Shown in pieces: positions 50,948 to 59,168 of a stretch of 64,000 nt of DNA. The number at the start of each line of letters is the position of its first letter. The stretch's first letter is position 1. This DNA is from Actinoplanes sandaracinus (lineage in GTDB: Bacteria > Actinomycetota > Actinomycetes > Mycobacteriales > Micromonosporaceae): contig NZ_JASCTH010000023.1 in NCBI RefSeq assembly GCF_030009775.1, positions 101,431 to 165,430 of the forward strand, written 5' to 3'. The translations under genes were made by a program, and so were the position numbers. The notes under the pieces are model-generated. The model was not told the origin of the DNA. It made no database searches and saw only the letters and a list, made by a program, of their open reading frames with translations.

Positions 50948-52183
50948 TTGGCTCCGATGTTCGCGCCGCTCCGAGAGCGTAACTACCGCCTGTGGGCGGC
51001 CGCCGACCTGGTTTCCGTCGGTGGCACGTGGATGCAGGTTCTGGCGTTGAACTGGCTGATCCTGTCGGCGACCGGCTCAGCCACGGCGATGGGCGCGGTC
51101 GTGATGCTGCAGTCCCTGCCGGTGCTGCTGCTCGGCAGTTGGGGCGGCGCCCTCGCCGACCGCCTCCCGGCGCGGCCCATGCTGATCGCCTTCCAGGCGG
51201 TCCGGGCGCTGCTCGCGCTGGCGCTCATGCTGCCTTCGTCGGGGAACTGGCTGATCTACGGGGTGGCGCTGGCCTCCGGCGTGATCGGCTCCTTCGAAGG
51301 CCCGGTGCTCGGCCGCTTCGGCTCCGCCCTTGTCCCCAAGGACGCCCTGGCCTCCGCGCTGGCGCTCGGCTCGGTGCTCAGCTCGGCCGGCCGCATCGGC
51401 GGCATGGCCCTCGGCGGCGTGCTCATCGGCATCACCGGCCCGGCCACGCTGTTCCTGATCAACGCGGTGTCGTACGTCGCCGTGATCGTCGCCCTCCTCG
51501 CGATGCGCCTCGGCGACATGCGCGCCCTCGCCACCTCCACGTCCTCGGACGGCGGTGTCGTCGCCGGGTTCCGCTACCTGCTGCGGCAGCCGGTGATCCT
51601 GACCATCCTGGCGCTGTCGTTCGTGCTCGGCTCGCTCGGCCGCAACTACCAGGTGTCGATGGCGTCGATGGTGTCCGGCCCGCTCGGTGGATCGTCCGGT
51701 TCGTACGGTCTGTTGTCGACCGTCTTCGCCGTCGGCGCGGTCGCCGGTGGCCTGCTGCTGGCCGGCACGGGCCGCTCCACCCTGCGGGTCCTCCTGGGCA
51801 CCGGCTTCCTCATCAGCGCCCTGCAGTTCTGCTCCGGCCTCGCCCCGAACATCGTCGGCTTCGCCGCCCTGATCCTCCCGATCGCCGCCGGCGCCGTCAT
51901 CTTCGACACCGTCGTCTCCACGCGCATCCAGCTCGACACCCGCGAGGAGATGCGAGGCCGGGTCCTCGCGACGGTCGGCATCGTGTCGTCCCTGTCCGGG
52001 ATCGTCGGCGCCCCGGCGATCGGCTTCCTGTGCGACTCGCTCGGCGCCCGGGGAGCGCTGCTGCTGGCCGGCGCCGTGACCACGATCGCGGCGGTGATCG
52101 GCGGGATCGTCCTGGCCCGCCTCAAGGGCCGCTCCCTCAGTCTGCCTTTCCTGCTGGGGCGCCCCGCCCAACAGCCCGCCTGA
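50948..52183 (+). CDS. MFS transporter (EntS / MFS_3-like exporter)
   Basis: A 411-residue membrane protein with twelve predicted helices. It starts FAPLRERNYRLWAAADLVSVGGTWMQVLALNWLIL, the N-terminus typical of the MFS_3 group that includes the enterobactin exporter EntS, and has the loop 2-3 motif GALADRLPARPML. The TTG at 50948 is preferred since GGAGGTG lies 9 nt upstream; an ATG at 50957 is close. It probably exports a small hydrophobic compound or siderophore, but no such pathway is nearby. The gene ends 160 bp before purC. Confidence 0.85.
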   Translation: MAPMFAPLRERNYRLWAAADLVSVGGTWMQVLALNWLILSATGSATAMGAVVMLQSLPVLLLGSWGGALADRLPARPMLIAFQAVRALLALALMLPSSGNWLIYGVALASGVIGSFEGPVLGRFGSALVPKDALASALALGSVLSSAGRIGGMALGGVLIGITGPATLFLINAVSYVAVIVALLAMRLGDMRALATSTSSDGGVVAGFRYLLRQPVILTILALSFVLGSLGRNYQVSMASMVSGPLGGSSGSYGLLSTVFAVGAVAGGLLLAGTGRSTLRVLLGTGFLISALQFCSGLAPNIVGFAALILPIAAGAVIFDTVVSTRIQLDTREEMRGRVLATVGIVSSLSGIVGAPAIGFLCDSLGARGALLLAGAVTTIAAVIGGIVLARLKGRSLSLPFLLGRPAQQPA

Positions 52184-52385
52184 CCGTCCCACCTCACGTG
52201 CCGCCCGACTGGCTCCTCAGTCGGGCGGCACTGCCATTTTCGGGGTCGGACACGCCTGGGACGCTACTTCCGGCTGGCCTAGCGGCATCTCGGCCAGCCC
52301 GCCCATCTGACTCCTCGGACGTGCTCGGATCGTCCGGTTCGGTAGCGTGAAAGCGCACCTCACCCGCCACCACCGAGGGGAACAC

Positions 52386-53222
52386 GTGGAGCTGCTGCAC
52401 TCCGGCAAGGTTCGGGACGTCTACGCCGATGGGGATGACCTCATCCTGGTCACCTCGGATCGGATCTCGATCTATGACGTCATCCTGCCCACGCCGATCC
52501 CGGACAAGGGCAAGATCCTCACCCAGCTGTCGCTCTGGTGGTTCGACCAGCTTGCCGATGTGATTCCGAACCATGTCATCTCCGCCACCGATGTGCCGGC
52601 GGAGTGGGCCGGGCGGGCGATCCGGTGCGAGCGGCTGGAGATGGTCATGGTCGAGTGCATCGCGCGCGGCTATCTGGCCGGCTCGGGGCTCAAAGACTAT
52701 GAGCGGGAGCGGATGATCTCCGGCAACCCGCTGCCGGACGGGCTGGTCGAGTCGTCCAAGCTGCCTGAGCCGATCTTCACGCCCAGCACCAAGGAACCGG
52801 TCGGGGGCGGGCACGACCAGCCGCTCACGTTCGAGCAGACGCAGGAGCGGGTCGGGAAGGAGCTCGCCGAGGAACTGCGGCGGGTCACCCTCGAGGTGTA
52901 CCGGCGAGGGTCGGAGATCGCCGCGGCCAAGGGCATCATCATCGCCGACACCAAGATCGAGGTCGGGTACGCGAACGGTGTGCTGAAGATCGGCGACGAG
53001 GTGCTCACCCCGGACTCGTCACGGTTCTGGGAGATCGACGACTGGCAGCCGGGCCGGGTGCCGCGTTACCTGGACAAGCAATTCCTCCGCGACTGGTCGA
53101 CGCGGCACACCGACTGGGACCGGACCGAGCCGGGACCGGAGATCCCGGACGAGGTGGTCGAAGCCACCCGTAACCGTTACATCGAGGTCTACGAGCGGCT
53201 CACCGGCGACCGCTGGCGCTGA
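52386..53222 (+). CDS. purC: Phosphoribosylaminoimidazole-succinocarboxamide synthase
   Basis: A 278-residue cytosolic enzyme of purine biosynthesis. It ligates CAIR and aspartate with ATP to form SAICAR. The GTG at 52386 has GAGGGGA upstream and gives the family start ELLHSGKVRDVYA. Signature segments include LVTSDRISIYDVILPTPIPDKGKILTQLSLWWF, ECIARGYLAGSGLKDY and GIIIADTKIEVGY, and the late DEVLTPDSSRFWEIDDWQPG motif. The length fits the actinobacterial form. It is not flanked by other pur genes in this window. Confidence 0.95.
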   Translation: MELLHSGKVRDVYADGDDLILVTSDRISIYDVILPTPIPDKGKILTQLSLWWFDQLADVIPNHVISATDVPAEWAGRAIRCERLEMVMVECIARGYLAGSGLKDYERERMISGNPLPDGLVESSKLPEPIFTPSTKEPVGGGHDQPLTFEQTQERVGKELAEELRRVTLEVYRRGSEIAAAKGIIIADTKIEVGYANGVLKIGDEVLTPDSSRFWEIDDWQPGRVPRYLDKQFLRDWSTRHTDWDRTEPGPEIPDEVVEATRNRYIEVYERLTGDRWR

Positions 53223-53483
53223 TCAACAGAGGGTGCCGGCGGCTGCGATCCATTGGCGGCGCTTGTGGAGCAGGTAACTGCCGTAGGCGCCGGCCATCAC
53301 CCCTTCGATCAGACCGGTCCAGCCACCGAGAGCGATGCACAACGGCGCCACCGTCCACAGGAGAACAGCGATGAGCACCCAGCGCTGCGGTGGGCGGGTC
53401 GCGCGGCGGGTCAGATCGGGGTCGTCGATCTGGAGCTGGGCCACCAGGCTGGCGAAGACCTGGTGTTCTTCCGGTTTGAGCAC
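53223..53483 (-). CDS. DUF3040 small membrane protein
   Basis: An 86-residue protein. The N-terminal helix L-K-P-E-E-x-Q-V-F-A-S-L-V-A-Q-L-x-x-D-D-P-D-L is the DUF3040 signature, followed by two membrane helices (WVLIAVLLWTVAPLCIALGGW and LIEGVMAGAYGSYLL) and a basic tail. Function is unknown and widespread in actinomycetes. It abuts the purC stop, tail to tail. Confidence 0.8.
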   Translation of the reverse strand: MLKPEEHQVFASLVAQLQIDDPDLTRRATRPPQRWVLIAVLLWTVAPLCIALGGWTGLIEGVMAGAYGSYLLHKRRQWIAAAGTLC

Positions 53484-53622
53484 GGCGGGTCGACCTCCAT
53501 CCGAGGGGGGACCGCGACGGCGTACCCAGAAGTGGGTGACGTGAAACGGCCCGCGCTGATGGCGGATCCGCCGGGATGGCCGAATGAGTTACCGGGTCAG
53601 GCCCGCGGCCACACGTGAGTGG

Positions 53623-53805
53623 TCACGGCCCGGACAACGACTTGCGCGACAACTTCAGCATCGCGCCGTCGGCCTGGCCGCCCTGCTCCGGCTCGGCGCA
53701 GGCGGGGCACCCGTCGTTGCCGCTGCGGAGGTACCACCCGAGGGCGACGCCGGCGAAGAGACTGAGCAGCCCGACGAACGCCGAGACGGTGACGGCGCCG
53801 GTCAT
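53623..53805 (-). CDS. Small single-pass membrane protein with CxxC
   Basis: A 60-residue protein. One hydrophobic helix (VSAFVGLLSLFAGVALGWYL) is followed by a short tail with C-P-A-C and a basic end. The ATG overlaps the stop of the upstream gene (ATGA), so it is the second gene of a small-protein operon. The Cys pair could bind metal or be redox-active. No family is recognised. Confidence 0.6.
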   Translation of the reverse strand: MTGAVTVSAFVGLLSLFAGVALGWYLRSGNDGCPACAEPEQGGQADGAMLKLSRKSLSGP

Positions 53806-54101
53806 GTCAGCGGCCTCCGGCGCACCAACCGCAGCTGCCGCTGGTCGAGGTCGGGCTCACTGTCGGCGCGAAAAGTCACATAGGGCGCGGTGAAGGTGTC
53901 CACGCCCGTCCCCCGGTGGGTTTCCCGCTGGTAGGTGACCGTGACCGCCCGGGGCGACGCCGCCTCGATGATGCCGGCGCGCCACCCGTTCCGATAAACC
54001 CACACCGGGTCGGCCGGCCGGTAGCTCTCAGCCGGGGCGACCTCTGCCGGATCGCGGTGCGGCGGAGTCACGGTCGGCGTGGACGCCGTGAGGTGCGGCA
54101 T
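53802..54101 (-). CDS. Small hypothetical protein (99 aa)
   Basis: The ATG at 54101 has GGAGG 7 nt upstream. After a Pro/Thr-rich lead, residues 35-90 read PVWVYRNGWRAGIIEAASPRAVTVTYQRETHRGTGVDTFTAPYVTFRADSEPDLDQ, a small beta-rich fold resembling a Tudor/SH3-like module. It is found beside XRE/DUF397 systems in actinomycetes as far as I recall, but I cannot confirm this. It is the first gene of the left arm transcribed away from the XRE gene, behind promoter module copy 1. Confidence 0.6.
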   Translation of the reverse strand: MPHLTASTPTVTPPHRDPAEVAPAESYRPADPVWVYRNGWRAGIIEAASPRAVTVTYQRETHRGTGVDTFTAPYVTFRADSEPDLDQRQLRLVRRRPLT

Positions 54102-54211
54102 GGAAATGCCTCCATTGGCTTGAGGCGGACTCTTGCCGTGTCGCGGGCGCAACAGCTGAGCAGCCGAAGATTTCGGCACGCTGTGTCAGCGGTCGGAACG
54201 TGTCTGTCAGC

Positions 54212-54260
54212 TATCATGCTCGTCATCAAGTGCGTCCGCAAGGCCAGATGCACGTGCATC
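54212..54260 (-). promoter_or_regulatory. Promoter/operator module, copy 1 (left arm)
   Basis: On the minus strand: the palindrome GATGCACGTGCATC (54260-54247), then TTGCGG, 17 bp and CATGAT, leading to the small-protein gene at 54101. The module is shared with copy 2 at 55639-55687: a 24-bp identical block (54237-54260), a 15-bp variable gap and an identical 10-bp block (54212-54221). Confidence 0.75.
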
Positions 54261-54376
54261 CGCAACACGCGTTCGGCGCGGAGACCCTGATCTGTCTGGT
54301 TTCGCGGTAGACGATCTCCGCTCTAGGATGCGTAAAGACTGCGTCGTGCAGTCACAGAGCAGCAACAAGGAGTCAG

Positions 54377-55267
54377 GTGAGCGCGGGTTCGCAGGAGGAG
54401 GCGCCGGGCGGAGGCCCGACCGTGCTGCGCATCCTGCTCGGCTCCCAGCTTCGCAAGCTGCGGGAGTCGAGAGGGATCACCCGGGAGGCGGCCGGTTACG
54501 AGATCCGTGCCTCCGGATCCAAGATCAGCCGGATGGAACTGGGCCGGGTCAGCTTCAAGGAACGCGACGTCGCCGACCTCCTGAGCATGTACGGCGTGAT
54601 CGACTCCGCCGAGCGCGACGCTCTGATCGGCCTCGCCCGTCAGGCCAACAACCCCGGCTGGTGGCAGCACTTCGGTGACGTCCTTCCGAACTGGTTCCAG
54701 GCCTATCTGGGTCTCGAGGCGGCCGCGTCACTGATCCGGACCTACGAGATCCAGTTCGTTCCCGGTCTTCTCCAGACGCCCGACTACGCACGCGCCGTGA
54801 TCATGCTCGGGCATGCCGGGGCCAGTGCGGAGGAGATCAACCGCCGTGTCGGCCTGCGCCTCCAGCGGCAGCAGATCCTCACCCGTTCGGGTGGCCCCCA
54901 GTTGTGGGCGGTGATCGACGAGGCGGTGCTGCGCCGCCCGATCGGTGGCGTCGACGTCATGCGCGCGCAGATCGAGTCGCTCATCGAGGCGTCGAAACTG
55001 CCCGGCGTGCGCCTGCAGATCATTCCGTTCCAGGCCGGTGGGCACGCGGCCGCCGGCGGGCCGTTCGCGATCCTGCGCTTCCCCGAGCCGGAACTGCCCG
55101 ATGTGGTCTATGTGGAGCAGTTGACCAGCGCCATCTATCTGGACAAGCGCGAAGACGTGGACCATTACGCGATGGCGATGGAGCGTGTCTGCATCGACGC
55201 CGAGCCGCCGAACGACACTCCTGAGATCCTCGGGAAACTGCTGAACGAGGTCGGCCGCCCGGCCTGA
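54377..55267 (+). CDS. XRE-family regulator with DUF5753 domain (Scr1-type)
   Basis: A 296-residue protein. The GTG at 54377 has AAGGAG 5 nt upstream. An XRE-type HTH (LGSQLRKLRESRGITREAAGYEIRASGSKISRMELGRVSFK, about 17-58) is followed by a DUF5753 domain, recognised by TYEIQFVPGLLQTPDYARAVI and RQQILTRSGGPQLWAVIDEAVLRRPIGG. These regulators pair with DUF397 proteins in streptomycete development loci (WhiJ-like). A DUF397 gene lies 53 bp away, convergent. Two copies of a palindrome (GATGCACGTGCATC) flank the pair and are its likely binding sites. Confidence 0.88.
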   Translation: MSAGSQEEAPGGGPTVLRILLGSQLRKLRESRGITREAAGYEIRASGSKISRMELGRVSFKERDVADLLSMYGVIDSAERDALIGLARQANNPGWWQHFGDVLPNWFQAYLGLEAAASLIRTYEIQFVPGLLQTPDYARAVIMLGHAGASAEEINRRVGLRLQRQQILTRSGGPQLWAVIDEAVLRRPIGGVDVMRAQIESLIEASKLPGVRLQIIPFQAGGHAAAGGPFAILRFPEPELPDVVYVEQLTSAIYLDKREDVDHYAMAMERVCIDAEPPNDTPEILGKLLNEVGRPA

Positions 55268-55319
55268 GGCCGGTCCGGTCCGGCCGCGTGCCGGCGGCCG
55301 GACCGTATTACCTGAACGT

Positions 55320-55556
55320 TCAGGCGACCAGGTTGTCGAAGTCTCCGTCGCGGACGCCGCCGAGGAACGCCTCGATCTCGGCCCGGGTGTAGATCAGCGC
55401 CGAACCCTCGGGATCCCGGGAGTTACGCACGGCGACGTCGCCACCGGGCAGCACGGCGCACTCAACGCAGTTGCCGCTCGGGTTGCTACGGCGGCTCTTC
55501 TGCCAGGTGACTCCCTGGAGTTCGCCGGCGGGCATGCCGTTGACCACGTTGGTCAT
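55320..55556 (-). CDS. DUF397 protein
   Basis: A 78-residue protein. The DUF397 signature is complete: VTWQKSRRSNPSGNCVECAVLPGGDVAVRNSRDPEGSALIYTRAEIEAFLGGVRDGDFDNL. DUF397 proteins modulate partner XRE regulators and can bind them directly. The upstream gene pair and palindromes form a self-contained unit. It is convergent with the XRE gene; its own promoter lies in the region 55557-55640 that leads to module copy 2. Confidence 0.9.
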   Translation of the reverse strand: MTNVVNGMPAGELQGVTWQKSRRSNPSGNCVECAVLPGGDVAVRNSRDPEGSALIYTRAEIEAFLGGVRDGDFDNLVA

Positions 55557-55638
55557 TCCAAGCTCCCTAGATTTGCCCCAGATCGCCCATCGATCCGGGA
55601 TCGGTGAAGTCCGCGTGCCTAATTCGGGCGGCGATGCA

Positions 55639-55687
55639 GATGCACGTGCATCTGGCCTTGCGTAGTCACGGGATTCTGAGCATGATA
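55639..55687 (+). promoter_or_regulatory. Promoter/operator module, copy 2 (right arm)
   Basis: On the plus strand: GATGCACGTGCATC (55639-55652, in an 18-bp perfect palindrome 55637-55654), then TTGCGT, 17 bp and CATGAT, leading to the small-protein genes from 55816. It is the inverted copy of the module at 54212-54260 with identical spacing. Confidence 0.75.
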
Positions 55688-55708
55688 ACGCACGTACTAC
55701 TCTCTAGG

Positions 55709-55729
55709 GGTGTCACTGAGGGTGACACC
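55709..55729. promoter_or_regulatory. Inverted repeat downstream of promoter module copy 2
   Basis: GGTGTCA and TGACACC, perfect 7-bp arms separated by 7 bp, in the leader between module copy 2 and the gene at 55816. It may be a second regulator's site or an RNA hairpin. Confidence 0.4.
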
Positions 55730-55815
55730 TTTAGGTGATGGGTCGGTCGCGGAGCGACGTCTGCGGCCTCAGCTCGAGGCTCCCTGGCGGGGGCGTCCAA
55801 GCGAGAGGTGGGGAT

Positions 55816-56064
55816 ATGTCGATACCCAACGTCGGCCCTGAACATCCTGGACCGGGTGACTCCGGCGCGGTCGAGAGCCCGCGCTGGGGAAACTCGTTGG
55901 TCTACCGGGACGAGCCGTTCGCCGACGAGGTGTTCGCCGCCTCGACCAGAGCCAGCACGGTGTCGCACCGGTTCGGGGGAGTCAGGTATGCATTGAGCCG
56001 GCCCGGCGGGACGACCGTCCGGAGGCCGCCTGCCGAGGAGGATGAGTCCGACGCGCGTGACTGA
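55816..56064 (+). CDS. Small hypothetical protein (82 aa)
   Basis: The ATG at 55816 has GAGAGGTGGGG upstream. After a Pro/Gly-rich lead it reads WGNSLVYRDEPFADEVFAASTRASTVSHRFGGVRYALSR. No family is recognised. It overlaps the next gene by 23 bp and is the first gene of the right arm, behind promoter module copy 2. Confidence 0.55.
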   Translation: MSIPNVGPEHPGPGDSGAVESPRWGNSLVYRDEPFADEVFAASTRASTVSHRFGGVRYALSRPGGTTVRRPPAEEDESDARD

Positions 56065-56416
56065 GCTCGTTCGTTGCCACCGCGAGCAGCGACCTGCCCG
56101 GCCTCCGCAGCCGAGAGCCCCGCACGTCCGCGACAACCGGTTGCGGCCGAGCAGCCCGGCCTGGCCGGTGTACGAGTTCGCCGAGTCGGACTACTGCTAC
56201 GGCATCGGCCCGATCCGGCTGCGCCTGGAGCGGGTGAACTGGGCCCAGCCCATCCCGCACGAGGGTGACTTCTGGCTCGGCGTGCGCGGCGTCGTGATCG
56301 ATCGCTTCGGCCGCGAGGGCGCCGTCCGCGAGATGTTGATCCGCGCGGCGCGGGTGCCGGTTCCGCCGGCGTGCAAGCGGCCCCGCTTGAGGGTGCTGCG
56401 CAGCACGCCCGTCTGA
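56042..56416 (+). CDS. Small hypothetical protein (124 aa)
   Basis: The ATG at 56042 has GAGGAGG upstream within the end of the preceding gene. After an Arg/Pro-rich N-terminus the core reads YEFAESDYCYGIGPIRLRLERVNWAQPIPHEGDFWLGVRGVVIDRFGREGAVREMLIRAARV, a compact beta-rich segment. No family is recognised. It is in the right-arm operon. Confidence 0.6.
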   Translation: MSPTRVTELVRCHREQRPARPPQPRAPHVRDNRLRPSSPAWPVYEFAESDYCYGIGPIRLRLERVNWAQPIPHEGDFWLGVRGVVIDRFGREGAVREMLIRAARVPVPPACKRPRLRVLRSTPV

Positions 56417-56472
56417 CTCCGGGTGGGCGGCGCGGTTCCCCGTGCTGGGCCGCCCACCCGGTCAGCCATGAG

Positions 56473-56499
56473 GAAAGGCCCGCCGCCGGCGGGCCTTTC
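56473..56499. terminator. Hairpin terminator between right-arm operon and methyltransferase
   Basis: A perfect 12-bp stem (56473-56484 with 56488-56499) and a 3-nt loop, with AAA/TTT at the base, between convergent gene ends. Confidence 0.75.
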
Positions 56500-56510
56500 G
56501 CGTCTGACCG

Positions 56511-57332
56511 TCAGGGTTTGCGGGCCACCCCGGACCAGTAATAAGCCGCTTCGGGGTCGTCGACCGGGTCGTCCGGACGCCAGCCGGAGACCGGAACAAC
56601 GCCGGGTTCCAGCAGCTCCCAGTCGCCGAAGAACCGGGTCACCGCTTCTCGCGTGCGGGCCACCAGCGTCATGCCGGCGCCGGTCGCGGCGGCGACCGCG
56701 GCGTTCACCTCGTCGGGGTTGAAGTCGGCGGTCGGGTGGGTGATCGCCAGGCAGCTGCCGGACGGCAGCGCGTCACGCAGCGCCTCGACCTTGCCCCACG
56801 GGTCGTCGGCGTCGGCGAGAAGCATCAGGATCGCGATCAGCGTGAGGCCGACCGGCTTCGTCAGGTCGAGGGTGTCGCGCAGCGCCTGGTGCTCGAGGAT
56901 CGACACCGGGTGACGGATATCGGCGGCGATGTACTCACTGCGGCCGGACGGGTGACTGATCATCAGGGCGCGGGCGTGGACCAGCACGATGGGGTCGTTG
57001 TCCACATAGACCACGCGGGTCTCCGGCGCGATCTGCTGGGCGATCTCGTGCAGGTTGGGCCGGGTGGGGATGCCGGTGCCGATGTCGAGGAACTGGCGGA
57101 TGCCTTCCTTGGCGACGAGGTCGCGGGCCACCCGGTGCACGAACTTGCGGTTCTCGCCGGCCATGTAACGCATGCCGGGGATGGCCTGGATCATCGCTTC
57201 GCCGACGGCGCGGTCGACGGCGAAGTTGTCCTTGCCGCCGAGCCAGTAGTCGTAGATGCGGGCGGAGTGTGGCACGTTGATGTTGACTCCGGGCGGCGCT
57301 ACCTCGGTGGGTGCGGGGTTACCCTCTGTCAC
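56511..57332 (-). CDS. S-adenosyl methyltransferase (DUF574 type)
   Basis: A 273-residue SAM-dependent methyltransferase. The GTG at 57332 has AAGGAGG 5 nt upstream. Segments typical of this actinobacteria-specific family are SARIYDYWLGGKDNFAVDR, FLDIGTGIPTRPNLHEIAQ (SAM loop), VVYVDNDPIVLVHARAL and EYIAADIRHPVSIL. The substrate of the family is unknown, though members often sit near XRE-DUF397 systems. It is convergent with the right-arm operon. Confidence 0.9.
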   Translation of the reverse strand: MTEGNPAPTEVAPPGVNINVPHSARIYDYWLGGKDNFAVDRAVGEAMIQAIPGMRYMAGENRKFVHRVARDLVAKEGIRQFLDIGTGIPTRPNLHEIAQQIAPETRVVYVDNDPIVLVHARALMISHPSGRSEYIAADIRHPVSILEHQALRDTLDLTKPVGLTLIAILMLLADADDPWGKVEALRDALPSGSCLAITHPTADFNPDEVNAAVAAATGAGMTLVARTREAVTRFFGDWELLEPGVVPVSGWRPDDPVDDPEAAYYWSGVARKP

Positions 57333-57418
57333 GACCGCCTCCTTGCGACACACGACCAGTACCCGTCCGCTCAGCCTAGCCGGAACGATCGACCGACTTA
57401 ACCCCCGGAATCCGGTTT

Positions 57419-58993
57419 TCAAGCGGCGGAGGCATAGCCCCGCGAGGTCGACGTGACGACGCGATCGCGTCCGGCGTGCTTGGCAGCGTACAGGCAACTG
57501 TCCGCTGTGGACAGAAGAGTCGACTGGGTCGGAGCGCTCAGGTCGGTGCTCGCCGCAACGCCGATGCTGACGGTGACCGGGAGGCCTCGGGTGATCTCTC
57601 GCCAGCCATGGTCGCGGACGGCGCGGCGGATGCCGTCGAGCAGGCCGCCGGCCCGGCCCGCGGTGGTGCCGGGAAGCACGATCAGGAACTCCTCGCCGCC
57701 CATCCGGGCGGCGAAACCGGCCGGACTGGCCGCGGCGGCCCCGTCGGCGAGGATGCCGGCCACCCGGACCAGGACCTGGTCGCCGACATTGTGCGAGAGC
57801 CGGTCGTTGACCTGCTTGAAGTGGTCGAGATCGACGAGGGCGACGATGAGGCCCGGATCGGACTCGATCAGCGACGGCAGGGACTCGTCGACGAACCGCC
57901 GGTTGTGCAGGCCGGTGAGCGGGTCGCGGCGGGCCTGCTCACGGAAGCGCTCGGCCTCCTGCCGGGCCTCGACCGTCTCGAACATCGCCTGCCTGGTACG
58001 GGTACGAGCCTCCCGCTGCAGCGAGTGGAGGTTCTGGTAGGCGTCGAAGAACGTCTTGTGCACGGCGAACGCCTCGGCGAACTCGCCCCGGTCGGCGTGC
58101 AGCTCGGCCTGCTCCTGGTGCACGCGCACCAGCACGTCGACCAGATCGCGCTCGGTGCAGATGGTCCGGCAGGTGTCGAGGCTCCGCTGCGCCCGCTGGT
58201 GCGCGCCGAGGCCGCGCTGCGCCTGGGCGAGGGTGAGGAGGTACTCGGCGAGGGCGTCGGCGTCCTCATGACGGCCCTCGCCGTGCCGCTCGATGCAGAG
58301 CCGCATGGTCGCCTCGGCCTCGGCGTAACGCCCGTTGCCGATCTGGATGGCGCCGACGGTGTCGAGGAACGCCGGCTCGAGGTGGATGCCGCGCTCGTCG
58401 GCGAGCCGCTGGAGACGGTTCGCCACCTCTTCGGCGCGCTCCTGGTTGCCGGTGTCGTATTCCGCGTAGGCGTGGTTGTTGAGCAGGCAGAGCAGAGCCG
58501 GCGAACCGGTCCGGACCGCCAGTTCCTCGGCCTGGGCGTAGCGGACGCGGGCGGCGTCCATCGAGCCGGCGGACCAGAGGGCGTCGGCCAGTTTGGTGCG
58601 GTGCCAGATGTGCATGTGGGTGGTCGACTCGTCGTCGAGCAACTCGACCGAGAGCAGCGCGTGCTCCAGGGCCTGCTCGGCGTCACCGAGGTTCTGGTGG
58701 ATGGCCGCCCAGATCAGGTGGGTGCGGGCCATCAGGAGTCGTGCGTCGTTGGCGACCGCCCACTCGTGCACCTGCCAGATCTGCTCGGCGGCGGCGGCGA
58801 TGTCGCCGGAGCGCAGCCGCATGTTGGCCTGGCAGAGCCGGGCACGGGCGATCAGCAGCGGATCACCGAGAACCCGGGCCGCCTCCTCGATCCCGACGGC
58901 CCGAGCGAGTTCGGCCTGTGGGTCCCAGGAGCGCTCGTCCTCGATGGCGAGGAGCAGGTCCGAGAGCGTCTCGGCGCTGATCAAGTCTGCCAC
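57419..58993 (-). CDS. Diguanylate cyclase (GGDEF) with TPR-like sensor region
   Basis: A 524-residue protein. Residues 1-330 form about eight TPR-like helical hairpins (LGDPLLIARARLCQANMRLRSGDIAAAAEQI..., NLGDAEQALEHALLSVELL). A coiled linker (about 330-360) leads to a GGDEF domain whose active-site loop reads GGEEF and whose strand D-L-D-H-F-K-Q-V-N-D supplies metal ligands, so it should make c-di-GMP from GTP. No membrane segment is present, so it is a cytosolic sensor. The GTG start has GGAGG upstream. c-di-GMP governs development in actinomycetes. Confidence 0.88.
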   Translation of the reverse strand: MADLISAETLSDLLLAIEDERSWDPQAELARAVGIEEAARVLGDPLLIARARLCQANMRLRSGDIAAAAEQIWQVHEWAVANDARLLMARTHLIWAAIHQNLGDAEQALEHALLSVELLDDESTTHMHIWHRTKLADALWSAGSMDAARVRYAQAEELAVRTGSPALLCLLNNHAYAEYDTGNQERAEEVANRLQRLADERGIHLEPAFLDTVGAIQIGNGRYAEAEATMRLCIERHGEGRHEDADALAEYLLTLAQAQRGLGAHQRAQRSLDTCRTICTERDLVDVLVRVHQEQAELHADRGEFAEAFAVHKTFFDAYQNLHSLQREARTRTRQAMFETVEARQEAERFREQARRDPLTGLHNRRFVDESLPSLIESDPGLIVALVDLDHFKQVNDRLSHNVGDQVLVRVAGILADGAAAASPAGFAARMGGEEFLIVLPGTTAGRAGGLLDGIRRAVRDHGWREITRGLPVTVSIGVAASTDLSAPTQSTLLSTADSCLYAAKHAGRDRVVTSTSRGYASAA

Positions 58994-59168
58994 CGATCGC
59001 CTCCCTCCGCTTCAGCGAGTCTGCTCCCACGGGCGACCATCGGCACGGATCGGCCGAGGCTTAGGGGAACCGCCTGGCTTTCCGAGGTTAGCTCTGTGTG
59101 AGCGGCTGACCCCAAGGAGTGCGGCGTGACCTCCGTCCTACTCGGCAGCGGCGCCGGCCAGTTGAGGT
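58994..59168. other. Intergenic region between GGDEF and TetR genes
   Basis: About 175 bp. A 24-codon plus-strand frame (GTG at 59126 after AAGGAG, stop 59198-59200) overlaps the end of the tetR gene. It is possible but unsupported by homology and is not called as a gene. Confidence 0.3.
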
